In this document: one piece after another, positions 32,236 to 40,800 of the stretch
Position numbering within the stretch: the first letter of the stretch is position 1
Layout: each line of letters starts with the position of its first letter
From: Oryzisolibacter sp. LB2S
GTDB lineage: Bacteria; Pseudomonadota; Gammaproteobacteria; Burkholderiales; Burkholderiaceae_C
DNA: 64,000 bases
Reading direction: 5' to 3'
Assembly: GCF_040732315.1 (NCBI RefSeq)
Contig: NZ_CP160388.1
Span: 966,501-1,030,500 of the forward strand
Made by a program: the position numbers and the translations under genes
Notes under the pieces: model-generated
What the model was told of the DNA's origin: nothing
The model's database searches: none
What the model saw: only the letters and a program-made list of their open reading frames with translations

Positions 32236-33450
32236 GTGGGAAGGAATACGACATTACGCGGCGTGGTGCGCCGCGCGCATCTGGGCATGGCCCTCATGGC
32301 CATGGCACTGGCCGGGTCGCTGCTGCTCGTCGTGGCGCTGGTGGCGCTGCGCGTACACCAGCAAAGCAATCTGCAGCTGATGGCGCGCTCCGTGGCCTAC
32401 ACGGTCGAGGCCGCCGTGGTCTTCAAGGACGTGCAGGCGGCCGATCAGACCCTGGCCCACATGCTGGCGCGCGAGGGCGTGGCCCACGCCGTCGTGCGCG
32501 ATGCACGCGGGGCCGTGTTTGCACGCTGGCGCGGCAGTGACCCCAGCCTGCGCGAGCGCACCGGGTATGCGCTCGCGCGCATGACGCTGCTGACCCCGGC
32601 GGTCGCGCCCATCGTGTACGAGGGCAGGCCCGTGGGCGAGGTCGAGCTGCACGGCGATGGCCAGGCGCTGCTCAATTTCCTGATCGCGGGGCTGGTGGCG
32701 CTGCTTGCCTGCCTGGCCGTCAGCGGCGCCGTGGGCCTGTTGCTCGCGCGGCGCATGTTGCGCGACATGGTCACGCCGCTGCAGGCGCTGGCGCAGGTGG
32801 CGCGCGCGGTGCGGCGCGACCATGCCAAGGGCCAACGCGTGCCGCCGGCACGCCTGGCCGAATTGCGCGAACTGGGCGATGACTTCAACGCATTGCTGGC
32901 CGAGCTGGAGGATCGCGAAGCACTGCTGCAGCAGAAGAACAAGGCGCTGACACATCTGGCCCTGCACGACAGCCTGACCGGCCTGCCCAATCGCGCAAAC
33001 TTCGAGCAGCAACTGCCGTTGGCCATCGCGCATGCGCGCGACACGGATCAGCCCATGGCGCTGTTGTTCATGGACTGCGATCGCTTCAAGCTCATCAACG
33101 ACAGCCTCGGCCATGGCGCCGGCGATGCGCTGCTGGTCGAGGTGGCCAGGCGGCTAGACGGGCTGGTGCGCAGCGGTGACGTGGCGGCGCGCCTGGGGGG
33201 TGATGAGTTCGCCATGATCCTGGCCGCGCCCACGGGGCAGGCGCAAGCGCAGGCCATGGCGGATCGGGTGGTGGCCGCAATGCGCGAGCCCCTGGTCCTG
33301 GCCGATGGCGGCGTGATTCAGCCCTCGGTGAGTGCGGGCGTGGCCGTGTTCCCGCAGCAGGGCGACAATATGGAGTCCCTGCTGCATGGCGCCGATGCCG
33401 CCATGTACGAGGTGAAGGCACGCCGGCGCCGGCGTGCGACGGACAGGTAG
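32236..33450 (+). CDS. yfiN: YfiN-type membrane diguanylate cyclase
   Basis: Makes cyclic di-GMP, driving adhesion and reduced motility. About 404 residues: a first membrane segment (MALMAMALAGSLLLVVALVAL), a CHASE8-like periplasmic domain, a second segment near residue 140, a HAMP linker and a C-terminal GGDEF domain with the active site RLGGDEFAMIL and the substrate motif FMDCDRFKLINDSLGHGAGD. There is no EAL domain and no obvious RxxD inhibitory site before GGDEF. The start is uncertain: GTG 32236 is in frame but lacks a good ribosome-binding site, and other GTG codons lie at 32263 and 32266. It is the middle gene of the yfiRNB set. Confidence 0.88.
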   Translation: MGRNTTLRGVVRRAHLGMALMAMALAGSLLLVVALVALRVHQQSNLQLMARSVAYTVEAAVVFKDVQAADQTLAHMLAREGVAHAVVRDARGAVFARWRGSDPSLRERTGYALARMTLLTPAVAPIVYEGRPVGEVELHGDGQALLNFLIAGLVALLACLAVSGAVGLLLARRMLRDMVTPLQALAQVARAVRRDHAKGQRVPPARLAELRELGDDFNALLAELEDREALLQQKNKALTHLALHDSLTGLPNRANFEQQLPLAIAHARDTDQPMALLFMDCDRFKLINDSLGHGAGDALLVEVARRLDGLVRSGDVAARLGGDEFAMILAAPTGQAQAQAMADRVVAAMREPLVLADGGVIQPSVSAGVAVFPQQGDNMESLLHGADAAMYEVKARRRRRATDR

Positions 33451-33463
33451 AGAGGGTAAAGAG

Positions 33464-33967
33464 ATGGTGAAGCAAACTCCTTGTGCATGGATGCTGCGCC
33501 TGCTGTGGCTGGTTGCCGCCGCATTGGCCTTGGGCGCCTGCCAGAGTGCGCCGCACATGAGCGATGAGGCGCGCCGCGCCCAGGTGCTGCGCGAGCAGGG
33601 CTTTGTGCAGACGGAGCAGGGCTGGGAGCTGCAGTTGCCGGGCAAGCTGCTGTTCGGCTTCGACTCCGATGTCGTGACCGACGAGAGCCGCCGGAAGCTT
33701 CTGCACATGGGCCGCGCCCTGAGCGAGGTGGGCGTGCGCACATTGCGCGTGGATGGCCATGCCGACGACCAGGGGGCACCCGAGTACAACGAGCGCCTGT
33801 CCCTGCGCCGTGCGCAGGCCGTGGCCCAGGCGCTGGCCGATTCCGGCATCGCGCTCGACCATATCGAGGTGCGCGGCCTCGGCGCCAAGTACCCCGTGGC
33901 GGCCGGCACCAGCGAGGCCGCGCGCCAGGAAAACCGGCGTGTCGCGCTGACCGTGCCGGTGCAATAG
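33464..33967 (+). CDS. yfiB: YfiB-type OmpA-family lipoprotein
   Basis: Outer-membrane lipoprotein that in Pseudomonas captures YfiR and so releases YfiN. 167 residues: a lipoprotein signal with lipobox LALGAC, a short linker, then an OmpA C-terminal peptidoglycan-binding domain (LLFGFDSDVV, RVDGHADDQGAPEYNERLSLRRAQAV). The ATG at 33464 follows a purine-rich AGAGGGTAAAGAG. It begins 13 bp after yfiN. With yfiR and yfiN it completes the envelope-stress-to-c-di-GMP relay. Confidence 0.88.
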   Translation: MVKQTPCAWMLRLLWLVAAALALGACQSAPHMSDEARRAQVLREQGFVQTEQGWELQLPGKLLFGFDSDVVTDESRRKLLHMGRALSEVGVRTLRVDGHADDQGAPEYNERLSLRRAQAVAQALADSGIALDHIEVRGLGAKYPVAAGTSEAARQENRRVALTVPVQ

Positions 33968-34051
33968 CCACCATCGAGCCGCGATCCACCCACCATCACC
34001 GGAGCAGGCCCTGTGGCCTGCCGTTTGCAAATTCTTCCCGGAGTAGCCTTG

Positions 34052-35224
34052 ATGGCCGACCTTTCCAAAATCACCTGCATCGAAGACCTGCGCCAAGTGG
34101 CCGAATGCCGCGTGCCGCGCATGTTCTACGACTACGCCGACTCGGGCTCGTGGACCGAGGGTACCTATCGCGCCAACGAGGGCGACTTTCAGAAAATCAA
34201 GTTCCGCCAGCGCGTGGCCGTGAACATGGAGGGGCGCAGCACCGCCACCACCATGGTGGGCCAGCAGGCCAGGATGCCCGTGTGCATCGCCCCCGTGGGG
34301 CTGACGGGCATGCAGCATGCCGACGGCGAGATCCATGCCGCGCGCGCGGCCGAGAAGTTCGGCATTCCGTTCACGCTCTCGACCATGAGCATCTGCTCCA
34401 TCGAGGACATAGCGGAAAACACCAGCGCCCCGTTCTGGTTCCAGCTCTACATGATGCGCGACCGCGACGCCATGGCACGCATGATTGCGCGCGCCAAGGA
34501 CGCCAAGTGCAGCGCCCTGGTGCTCACGCTGGACCTGCAGGTCATCGGCCAGCGCCACAAGGACATCAAGAACGGTCTGACGGCGCCGCCGCGCCCCACG
34601 CTGAAGAACATCGTCAACCTCATGACCAAGCCGCGCTGGTGCCTGGGGATGGCGGGCACGCAGCGGCGCACGTTTCGCAACCTGGTGGGCCATGTGAAGG
34701 GCGTGTCCGACATGAGCTCGCTCGCGGCCTGGACCAACGAGCAGTTCGACCCGCGCCTGTCCTGGGAGGACGTGCGCTGGGTCAAGCAGCAGTGGGGCGG
34801 CAAGCTCATCCTCAAGGGCATCATGGAGGTCGAGGACGCGCTGCTCGCCGCACAGAACGGCGCGGACGCCATCGTGGTCAGCAACCACGGCGGTCGCCAG
34901 CTCGATGGCGCGCCCTCGTCGATCGCGGCGCTGCCGGCCATCGTGGACGCCGTGGGCGACAGGCTGGAAGTGTGGATGGACGGCGGCATCCGAAGCGGCC
35001 AGGACGTGCTGCGCGCCTGGGCTCTGGGAGCGCGCGGCACCATGATAGGCCGCGCCATGGTCTACGGCCTGGGGGCCTTCGGCGAGGCCGGCGTCACCAA
35101 GGCCTTGCAAATCATCCACAAGGAGCTGGACGTGAGCATGGCGTTTTGCGGCCACACCAATATCCAGAACGTGGACAAGACCATCCTGGTGCCGGGCACC
35201 TATCCCGTGGCACCGCGGGGCTGA
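34052..35224 (+). CDS. FMN-dependent alpha-hydroxy-acid dehydrogenase (LldD-like)
   Basis: Flavin enzyme that oxidises an L-2-hydroxy acid, most likely lactate, to the keto acid; 390 residues. It has the family residues: Tyr in MFYDYADSGS near the N-terminus, WFQLYMMRDR, LTLDLQVIGQRHKD, the catalytic His and Arg in SNHGGRQLDG, and the flavin-binding DGGIRSGQDV and GARGTMIGRA. The ATG at 34052 has CGGAG about nine bases upstream; an earlier in-frame ATG is unlikely. The exact substrate (lactate, glycolate, mandelate) cannot be read from the sequence, so no symbol is given. It is bounded downstream by a repeat-rich gap. Confidence 0.88.
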   Translation: MADLSKITCIEDLRQVAECRVPRMFYDYADSGSWTEGTYRANEGDFQKIKFRQRVAVNMEGRSTATTMVGQQARMPVCIAPVGLTGMQHADGEIHAARAAEKFGIPFTLSTMSICSIEDIAENTSAPFWFQLYMMRDRDAMARMIARAKDAKCSALVLTLDLQVIGQRHKDIKNGLTAPPRPTLKNIVNLMTKPRWCLGMAGTQRRTFRNLVGHVKGVSDMSSLAAWTNEQFDPRLSWEDVRWVKQQWGGKLILKGIMEVEDALLAAQNGADAIVVSNHGGRQLDGAPSSIAALPAIVDAVGDRLEVWMDGGIRSGQDVLRAWALGARGTMIGRAMVYGLGAFGEAGVTKALQIIHKELDVSMAFCGHTNIQNVDKTILVPGTYPVAPRG

Positions 35225-35255
35225 GTTGGCTCGCATTGCGGCGCCATCTCTCCTC

Positions 35256-35407
35256 CGTCATCCCCGCGCATGCGGGGATCCACAGCAGTGACGAAGCAAT
35301 TGCCGGGCTGGCACCTGGATCCCCGCCTGCGCGGGGATGACGGTCACTGCCCGGCGCGCCAGCCGATGAGGTTTTGGGGGTGGATCCCCGCCTTCGCGGG
35401 GATGACG
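35256..35407. repeat. Three copies of the ATCCCC-N8-GGGGAT palindromic repeat
   Basis: Copies at 35256-35280 (forward), 35317-35342 and 35382-35407 (both inverted). They fill most of the 321-bp gap between the hydroxy-acid dehydrogenase and the EamA transporter; nothing else is recognisable in that gap. Confidence 0.85.
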
Positions 35408-35545
35408 GCGTATGGATTGATCGCAGCGCCCTGCTTGAGGTGCCGCACGCGCCATCGCCATGCGCTCCGGCCGGCCTCGCCAATGGGCGCGGCGTGAGGC
35501 GCGGGCGCTGGCTATGCTCCGGGGCCTTGCCCGTGTCTCCCTTTC

Positions 35546-36478
35546 ATGCCCATATCCCCTGACGTACTCCCCTGGCTCTGGGTGCCGGTGGTGCTGTTTG
35601 CCACCCTGGCCCAGACCGCGCGCAACACCGCCCAGCGCAACCTGACGGCGGAGCTGGGCACGCTGCCCGCGACGCTGGTGCGTTTTCTCTATGGCCTGCC
35701 GTTTGCCGCGCTGTGGCTGGCGCTGCTGTACGCCTGGCCCGAGCGCACGCCGGCGCTGCCGCAGTTCGGCGCGGCCTACCTGGGCTGGATTGCGCTCGGG
35801 GCCTTTTTCCAGATCGCGGGAACGGCCTTTTTGCTGCTGGCCATGAGCGAGCGCAACTTCGCCGTGGCCGTGACCCTGTCCAAGACCGAGGTGCTGCAGG
35901 TGGCGCTGTTCGCCACGCTGCTGCTGCACGAGCTGCCCACGCCCCTGGCGCTCCTCGCCATGGTGGTGGCCACGCTGGGCGTGCTGCTGCTGTCGCTGCC
36001 GCCGCGCGGGCAGCTGCTGTCACTGTCGGCCTGGGCCAGCCGGCCCGCGCTCTATGGACTGGCCTGTGGTGCGAGCTTTGCGATCGCCTCGGTGGGCTTT
36101 CGCGGCGGCGCGCTGGCCCTCGCGGCCGAGACGCCCTGGCTGTCGGGCGCCTGGGGCGTGCTCATCGCCCAGGCGCTGCAGACCCTGGGCCTGGGCGCCT
36201 GGGTGGCGCTGCGCACGGAGCGGGGCCTGGCGCCGCTGTGGCCGGCCTGGCGTCTGTCGCTCGTGGCCGGCAGCATGGGCGCGGCCGCGTCGCTCGCCTG
36301 GTTCACGGCCTATGCCATGCAGGGCGCGGCGGCGGTGCGCACGCTGGGCATGGTGGAGGTGGTGTTCAGCTACCTGGTGTCGCGCCGGCTGCTCAGCGAG
36401 GCCTTCACGCGGCCCGAGAAGATCGGCATGGTGCTGATGCTCGTGGGGCTGGTGCTGATCACACTGCAGGGGCTGTGA
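35546..36478 (+). CDS. EamA/DMT-family transporter
   Basis: Inner-membrane drug/metabolite transporter-superfamily protein of 310 residues with about ten hydrophobic segments in two EamA halves (for example AAYLGWIALGAFFQIAGTAFLL and the conserved end MVEVVFSYLVSRRLLSEAFT ... GMVLMLVGLVLITLQGL). The substrate is unknown; family members export amino acids, nucleosides or other metabolites. dinB starts 14 bp downstream, so the two may share a transcript. No clear ribosome-binding site is seen at the ATG. Confidence 0.82.
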   Translation: MPISPDVLPWLWVPVVLFATLAQTARNTAQRNLTAELGTLPATLVRFLYGLPFAALWLALLYAWPERTPALPQFGAAYLGWIALGAFFQIAGTAFLLLAMSERNFAVAVTLSKTEVLQVALFATLLLHELPTPLALLAMVVATLGVLLLSLPPRGQLLSLSAWASRPALYGLACGASFAIASVGFRGGALALAAETPWLSGAWGVLIAQALQTLGLGAWVALRTERGLAPLWPAWRLSLVAGSMGAAASLAWFTAYAMQGAAAVRTLGMVEVVFSYLVSRRLLSEAFTRPEKIGMVLMLVGLVLITLQGL

Positions 36479-36491
36479 GCCGCGCGCCACA

Positions 36492-37727
36492 ATGGCGGCC
36501 GTGACCACCGCCGAACCCGTTGCCCCTTGCGCTCCCGACCTGCCGCGCCGCATCGCCCATCTGGACATGGATGCGTTCTACGCCTCCGTGGAGCTGCTGC
36601 GCTACCCGCAGCTCAAGGGCCTGCCCGTGGTCATAGGGGGAGGGCGCAGGCGCGAGGACGATGCGCTGCTCGCCGCATACGCGGGGCGGCTGCAGGACAT
36701 TCCACTGCACGAGTTCCCGCGCCTGTCGGGCTATGTGGGCCGCGGCGTGATCACCACCGCCACCTATGCCGCGCGCGCCTTCGGCGTGGGCTCGGCCATG
36801 GGCCTCATGAAGGCCGCGCGGCTGTGCCCCGACGCCATCCTGCTGCCCGTGGACTTTGCCGAGTACCGGCGCTTCTCGCAGCGCTTCAAGGCCGTGATCA
36901 CCGACATCGCACCGCTGATGGAGGACCGCGGCGTGGACGAGGTCTACATCGACTTCACGCGCGTGCCCGGTGGCCAGAGGGAGGGTGGGCGCGTGCTCGC
37001 GCGCCTGATCCAGAAGAGCATTCTTGATGCCACGGGCCTGACCTGCTCCATCGGCGTGGCGCCCAACAAGCTCATCGCCAAGATGGCGAGCGAGTTCAAC
37101 AAGCCGGGTGGCATCGCCATCGTGCAGCCCGAGGATCTGCAGCACAGGATCTGGCCGCTGGCCTGCCGCAAGATCAACGGCATAGGCCCCAAGACCAACG
37201 AGCGGCTGGCGCAACACGGCATCACCACGATTGGCGAGCTCGCGGCGCGCCCGCGCGACTGGCTCATGGCGCAGTTTGGAAAGAGCAGCGGCGCCTGGCT
37301 GCACGACGCCGCCTGGGGCCGCGACGAGCGCCCCGTGGTGACCGAGAGCGAGCCCGTCTCCATGAGCCGCGAGACCACCTTCGAGCGCGACCTGCACGCC
37401 GTGCGCGACAAGGCGCTGCTCGGCGAGATCTTCACCGCGCTGTGCACGCAGGTGGCGCACGATCTGCACCGCAAGGGCTATGTGGGCAAGACCATAGGCA
37501 TCAAGCTGCGCTACGACGACTTTCGCATCGCCACACGCGACCAGACCGTGGCCGAGTACACCCAGGACGCGGCCGCGATACGGCGCGTGGCGGGGCAATG
37601 CCTCAAGCGCGTGCCGCTGGACAGGCCGCTGCGCCTGTTGGGCGTGCGCGTGGGCCAGCTGGTGCGCGAAGGCGACGCGGCCGCGCGCGACGCCCAGGCC
37701 GACCCGTTCACGGCGCCGCTGTTCTGA
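36492..37727 (+). CDS. dinB: DNA polymerase IV (Y family) with an insertion in the fingers
   Basis: Translesion polymerase, 411 residues. Metal ligands: DMDAFYASVE at residues 25-34 and DRGVDEVYID later. The C-terminal little-finger domain is present (MSRETTFERDLH ... FRIATRDQT). Relative to E. coli DinB there is an insertion of about 27 residues (56-82, DDALLAAYAGRLQDIPLHEF...) between VVIGGGRRRE and GRGVITTATYAARAFGV, next to the nucleotide-binding loop. The C-terminus (DPFTAPLF) could be a weak beta-clamp motif. No LexA box was identified upstream, but I could not search systematically. Confidence 0.93.
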   Translation: MAAVTTAEPVAPCAPDLPRRIAHLDMDAFYASVELLRYPQLKGLPVVIGGGRRREDDALLAAYAGRLQDIPLHEFPRLSGYVGRGVITTATYAARAFGVGSAMGLMKAARLCPDAILLPVDFAEYRRFSQRFKAVITDIAPLMEDRGVDEVYIDFTRVPGGQREGGRVLARLIQKSILDATGLTCSIGVAPNKLIAKMASEFNKPGGIAIVQPEDLQHRIWPLACRKINGIGPKTNERLAQHGITTIGELAARPRDWLMAQFGKSSGAWLHDAAWGRDERPVVTESEPVSMSRETTFERDLHAVRDKALLGEIFTALCTQVAHDLHRKGYVGKTIGIKLRYDDFRIATRDQTVAEYTQDAAAIRRVAGQCLKRVPLDRPLRLLGVRVGQLVREGDAAARDAQADPFTAPLF

Positions 37728-37736
37728 TGGCTATGG

Positions 37737-38582
37737 CTACTGCCGCGCCGTGCGCCGGTTGTCCGGCAGCGGCATGGGGTGGCTGGTGCGCAGCGGGTTG
37801 ATATCGAGCCCACCGCGGCGCGTGTAGCGCGCGTACACGGCGAGCTTGATGGGCCGGCAGCGCTGCCAGATGTCCATGAAGATGCGTTCGACGCATTGCT
37901 CGTGGAACTCGTTGTGGCCGCGAAAGCTCACGATGTACTGCAGCAGACCCTCCTGGTCGATCTGCGCGCCGCTGTACTCGATCTGCACGCTGCCCCAGTC
38001 GGGCTGGCCCGTGACCAGGCAGTTGCTCTTGAGCAGGTGGCTCACCAGGGTCTCGCTCACCGGGGCCTCGTCATGGTTGGCCGTCAGCAGCTCGGGCGCG
38101 GGTTGGTAGCGTGTGCACTCGATGTCCAGGCGGTCGAGCAGCAGGCCCTCCTGCTCGTGCACGCGCTCCTGCTCGAAGAGGTCCGGCGTGACCAGGCGCA
38201 CGCCCACGGTGCCGCCATGCTCGGCGCCGCGCCAGACGGCCTCGCTCACGTCCTGGCGTATGCGCGCGCGCACCTCGTCGGCGCTCGCAAAGCGCGTGCC
38301 GTTGAAGCTGTTCAGGTAGAGCTTGAAGGACTTGCTCTCGACGATGTTGGGCGTCTCGCAGGGCACGGTGATGTGGGCGATGGCCACCTGCGGCTTGCCG
38401 CGCGGGTTGAGCCAGGACAGCTCGTAGGCCGTCCACAGGTCGGCGCCGAAGAAGGGCGCGCTGCCCGTGATGCCGATCTCGGCGCGCTTGGGCTGGCGCG
38501 GCAGGGGAAACAGCAGCGATGCGTCGTACTGGTCCTTGTAGGCCGATGCGCGGCCGAGCTGGGATTGTTCCGGGGTGGTCAT
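37737..38582 (-). CDS. queF: NADPH-dependent preQ0 reductase
   Basis: Reduces 7-cyano-7-deazaguanine to preQ1 in queuosine synthesis. At 281 residues it is the long, two-domain (YqcD-type) form. It has [12 protein letters not shown] in the N-terminal half for NADPH binding, and the catalytic Cys in [12 protein letters not shown] with the following [27 protein letters not shown] in the C-terminal half. It converges on dinB with a 9-bp gap. Upstream is the prolyl-hydroxylase gene on the same strand, with a palindromic element in between. Confidence 0.95.
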   Translation of the reverse strand: MTTPEQSQLGRASAYKDQYDASLLFPLPRQPKRAEIGITGSAPFFGADLWTAYELSWLNPRGKPQVAIAHITVPCETPNIVESKSFKLYLNSFNGTRFASADEVRARIRQDVSEAVWRGAEHGGTVGVRLVTPDLFEQERVHEQEGLLLDRLDIECTRYQPAPELLTANHDEAPVSETLVSHLLKSNCLVTGQPDWGSVQIEYSGAQIDQEGLLQYIVSFRGHNEFHEQCVERIFMDIWQRCRPIKLAVYARYTRRGGLDINPLRTSHPMPLPDNRRTARQ

Positions 38583-38595
38583 GGTGTGCTATCTG

Positions 38596-38644
38596 TTGAA
38601 TAGCTGCTAGCGCCCGTCCACTGGGCGCTGGAGGCCATTTTTAT
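38596..38644 (+). repeat. Dispersed palindromic element, copy 6 (prototype)
   Basis: The cleanest copy: GAATAGCTGCTAGCGCCC, a 7-bp loop GTCCACT, then GGGCGCTGGAGGCCATTTTT. The inner AGCGCCC/GGGCGCT stem is perfect. It lies between queF and the hydroxylase gene, and its right end includes the TAA stop codon (38641-38643) of the hydroxylase. Confidence 0.75.
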
Positions 38645-39495
38645 ATGAATTCACGTTCGCGCAGCCATTTGGTGGCGATCCATTTTTCGCCCTCGGTCAC
38701 GGGCGCGCCGCCGTGCAGGGTGCGCGTGCTCGGGTGGGGGCGCTCGTAGCTGAAGAACACGGCATTGCCCTGGCGCGGGCCGACCTCGAGCGGCACGTCG
38801 GGGAAGGTCGTGCCGCCACCCTTGGCGGGGTTGTTCAGGTAGATCACCAGCGTGGCCACGCGCTGGCCGCCGCGCTGCAGGATGCTCGGTGTGCCGGGCT
38901 GGCCCGGGTCGAAGTAGTCGTAATGCGGCTTGTATTCGGCGCCCGGGCGGTAGTGCAGCACCTGCAGGCCCTCGCCGTTTTCCAGGGGCCAGTTCACCAG
39001 GCGCGCGATGCGCCGCTCGAGCCGGGCGACGACCTCGTTCTCGCCGCGCTGGAAGAACATGCCGTCGCTCGTGCGGTCGGCATTGACCTCATGGCCGCCG
39101 GTGCGCGTCTGCACCGTGAGCGAGCGCGCCATGCGCGGCCGGGCGGCGTCGATGATGGCCTGGCACTCCTCGGGCGAGAGCAGGTTGCCGAACAGCACCA
39201 CGCGCGGATTGGCCATGGCCATCAGCACCTCGACCTGGCGGTCGCCCACGTCGATGCACAGCGGGGAGTCGGCAATGTCCGGCTCCGGCACGGGCACGGC
39301 CGCGGGCAGGCCCCTGGACTGCGCCAGGCCGTCCAGATGGGCGCGCAGCACCTCCTCGACGGCCTGCACGGCGACATCCTCGTTCCAGCCCGACTCCTGC
39401 ATGGCGGCGATCAGTGCGGGTGCGGTGATGCCCGCGCCGGCCTGGTCGATGATCCATTGGCGCAGCTCGGGCGTGACGGTTTGGGATGGGGGCAT
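38641..39495 (-). CDS. Prolyl 4-hydroxylase-like Fe(II)/2-oxoglutarate oxygenase
   Basis: A 284-residue oxygenase. The C-terminal P4Hc domain has the iron triad HYDYFD (H-x-D) and the distal His in RTLHGG, with the 2-oxoglutarate lysine in GEKWIATKWLRE at the end; TSDGMFFQRGE is also typical. The N-terminal 80 residues resemble a UBA-like helical bundle (LRQWIIDQAGAGITAPALIAAMQESGW). Its protein substrate is unknown. The ATG at 39495 is preferred over an upstream in-frame ATG that would overlap yaaA. The stop codon sits in palindromic element copy 6. yaaA ends 16 bp upstream on the same strand. Confidence 0.87.
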   Translation of the reverse strand: MPPSQTVTPELRQWIIDQAGAGITAPALIAAMQESGWNEDVAVQAVEEVLRAHLDGLAQSRGLPAAVPVPEPDIADSPLCIDVGDRQVEVLMAMANPRVVLFGNLLSPEECQAIIDAARPRMARSLTVQTRTGGHEVNADRTSDGMFFQRGENEVVARLERRIARLVNWPLENGEGLQVLHYRPGAEYKPHYDYFDPGQPGTPSILQRGGQRVATLVIYLNNPAKGGGTTFPDVPLEVGPRQGNAVFFSYERPHPSTRTLHGGAPVTEGEKWIATKWLREREFI

Positions 39496-39511
39496 GGCGA
39501 TGTTCCGTGTA

Positions 39512-40288
39512 TCAGGCGCTCTTGCGGCGAAACACCAGGCGCTCGGGGGTGCTCGCGCCGGGGTCGAAAGCATAGCCCTCGAGGTCAAAGCCCTCGAGCT
39601 GGTGCGGGGTCGTCACGCGCCGCTCGATGGCGTAGCGCGCCATGAGGCCGCGCGCGCGCTTGGCGTAGAAGCTGATGATCTTGTACTGGCCGCCCTTGAA
39701 ATCTTCGAACACGCATTCGATGACGCGCGCCTTGAGCGTCCTGCGGTCCACGGACTTGAAGTATTCCTGCGAGGCCAGGTTGACCACGACCGGCGTGACG
39801 TCTGCCGCGAGGCGCTGGTTCAGATGCTCGGCAATGGTCTTGCCCCAGAACTGGTAGAGGTTGGCGCCGGCGTCGGTGGCCAGCCGCGTGCCCATCTCCA
39901 GGCGATAGGGCTGCAGCAGATCGAGCGGGCGCAGCACGCCGTACAGGCCCGAGAGAATGGCCAGGTGCTGCTGGGCCCAGTCCAGGTCGGCGCGCGACAG
40001 GCTCTGCGCCTGCAGGCCCTCGTACACGTCGCCATTGAAGGCCAGCACGGCCTGGCGCGCATTGGCCGTCGTCGCGCGCGCACGCCAGGCGGCGTAGCGC
40101 GCGACGTTGAGCGCGGCCAGCGGGTCGCTGATGGACATGAGCGAGGCAATGTCCTGCGGCGACTTCTCGCGCAGCACGTCTATGAGCCGCGCGGCCTGCG
40201 CCATGAAGGTGGGTGCGGTGTGCGGCAGGCCCTCGGGCAGGGGGCTGTCGTAGTCCAGCGACTTGGCCGGGGAGAGCAGGAACAGCAT
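39512..40288 (-). CDS. yaaA: Peroxide stress protein YaaA
   Basis: DUF328/UPF0246 protein, 258 residues, which in E. coli lowers intracellular free iron under peroxide stress. Diagnostic segments: [18 protein letters not shown] at the start, [35 protein letters not shown] and [11 protein letters not shown]. The start is the ATG at 40288 that gives the canonical N-terminus. A MITE begins about 40 bp upstream, so its promoter lies within or beyond that element. Confidence 0.93.
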   Translation of the reverse strand: MLFLLSPAKSLDYDSPLPEGLPHTAPTFMAQAARLIDVLREKSPQDIASLMSISDPLAALNVARYAAWRARATTANARQAVLAFNGDVYEGLQAQSLSRADLDWAQQHLAILSGLYGVLRPLDLLQPYRLEMGTRLATDAGANLYQFWGKTIAEHLNQRLAADVTPVVVNLASQEYFKSVDRRTLKARVIECVFEDFKGGQYKIISFYAKRARGLMARYAIERRVTTPHQLEGFDLEGYAFDPGASTPERLVFRRKSA

Positions 40289-40332
40289 GCGTGGCTCCAG
40301 GCTGCCAGACTTCAGGTCAAATCGGGCTCTAG

Positions 40333-40493
40333 GAGGCTGTCGGACTTGGAAATCGCCGGCTGCAAATCGACCGCAGCGGCCCATTTTTCACCGTGTTTTT
40401 GCCCAATAGCTTGGCTATTGGGCTGCAAACCCGGCAAAAACTGGTCTCGCTGGGGCCGATTTTCGCTTTCGGCGCTCCAAGCCCGACAGCCTC
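40333..40493. mobile_element. 161-bp palindromic MITE flanked by CTAG
   Basis: The terminal repeats GAGGCTGTCGGACTTGG (40333-40349) and its complement (40477-40493) match at 16 of 17 positions. CTAG occurs on both sides (40329-40332 and 40494-40497), as expected for a 4-bp target duplication. The two 75-80-bp arms are imperfect copies of each other, meeting at a perfect 10-bp hairpin (GCCCAATAGC-TTG-GCTATTGGGC, 40401-40423) at the exact centre. There is no coding capacity. IS5-like helper transposition is a guess from the ends and target. Confidence 0.82.
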
Positions 40494-40646
40494 CTAGCCC
40501 TTGTGTGTCAAGCGCAGGCAGCTATGGTTTTGATGTATTGAAGATACGTTGAGCTGGGTTGCGATGGGCCCACCGCGCGGCAGCATGTCACGTCATCGAC
40601 GGCAGGGGGATCCATGTGCCACGGGGCAGCGGCCGAGCGCTTCGAC

Positions 40647-40733
40647 CGTCATCCCCGCGCAGGCGGGGATCCAGGCGCCACCCGTGCGGCCCCTTCGTCG
40701 CTGCCGTGGATCCCCGCCTGCGCGGGGATGACG
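40647..40733. repeat. Two copies of the ATCCCC-N8-GGGGAT palindromic repeat, head to head
   Basis: Copies at 40647-40671 (forward) and 40708-40733 (inverted), near the 3' end of rne. With the MITE they account for most of the 512-bp gap between yaaA and rne; the remainder (40498-40646) shows no gene or clear signal. Confidence 0.85.
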
Positions 40734-40800
40734 GCGGTGTGGTGCGCAGCCTGCACACCACTTGCCAGGATCTCCGGCAGCGCGGGGGTGAAGGTCACGC

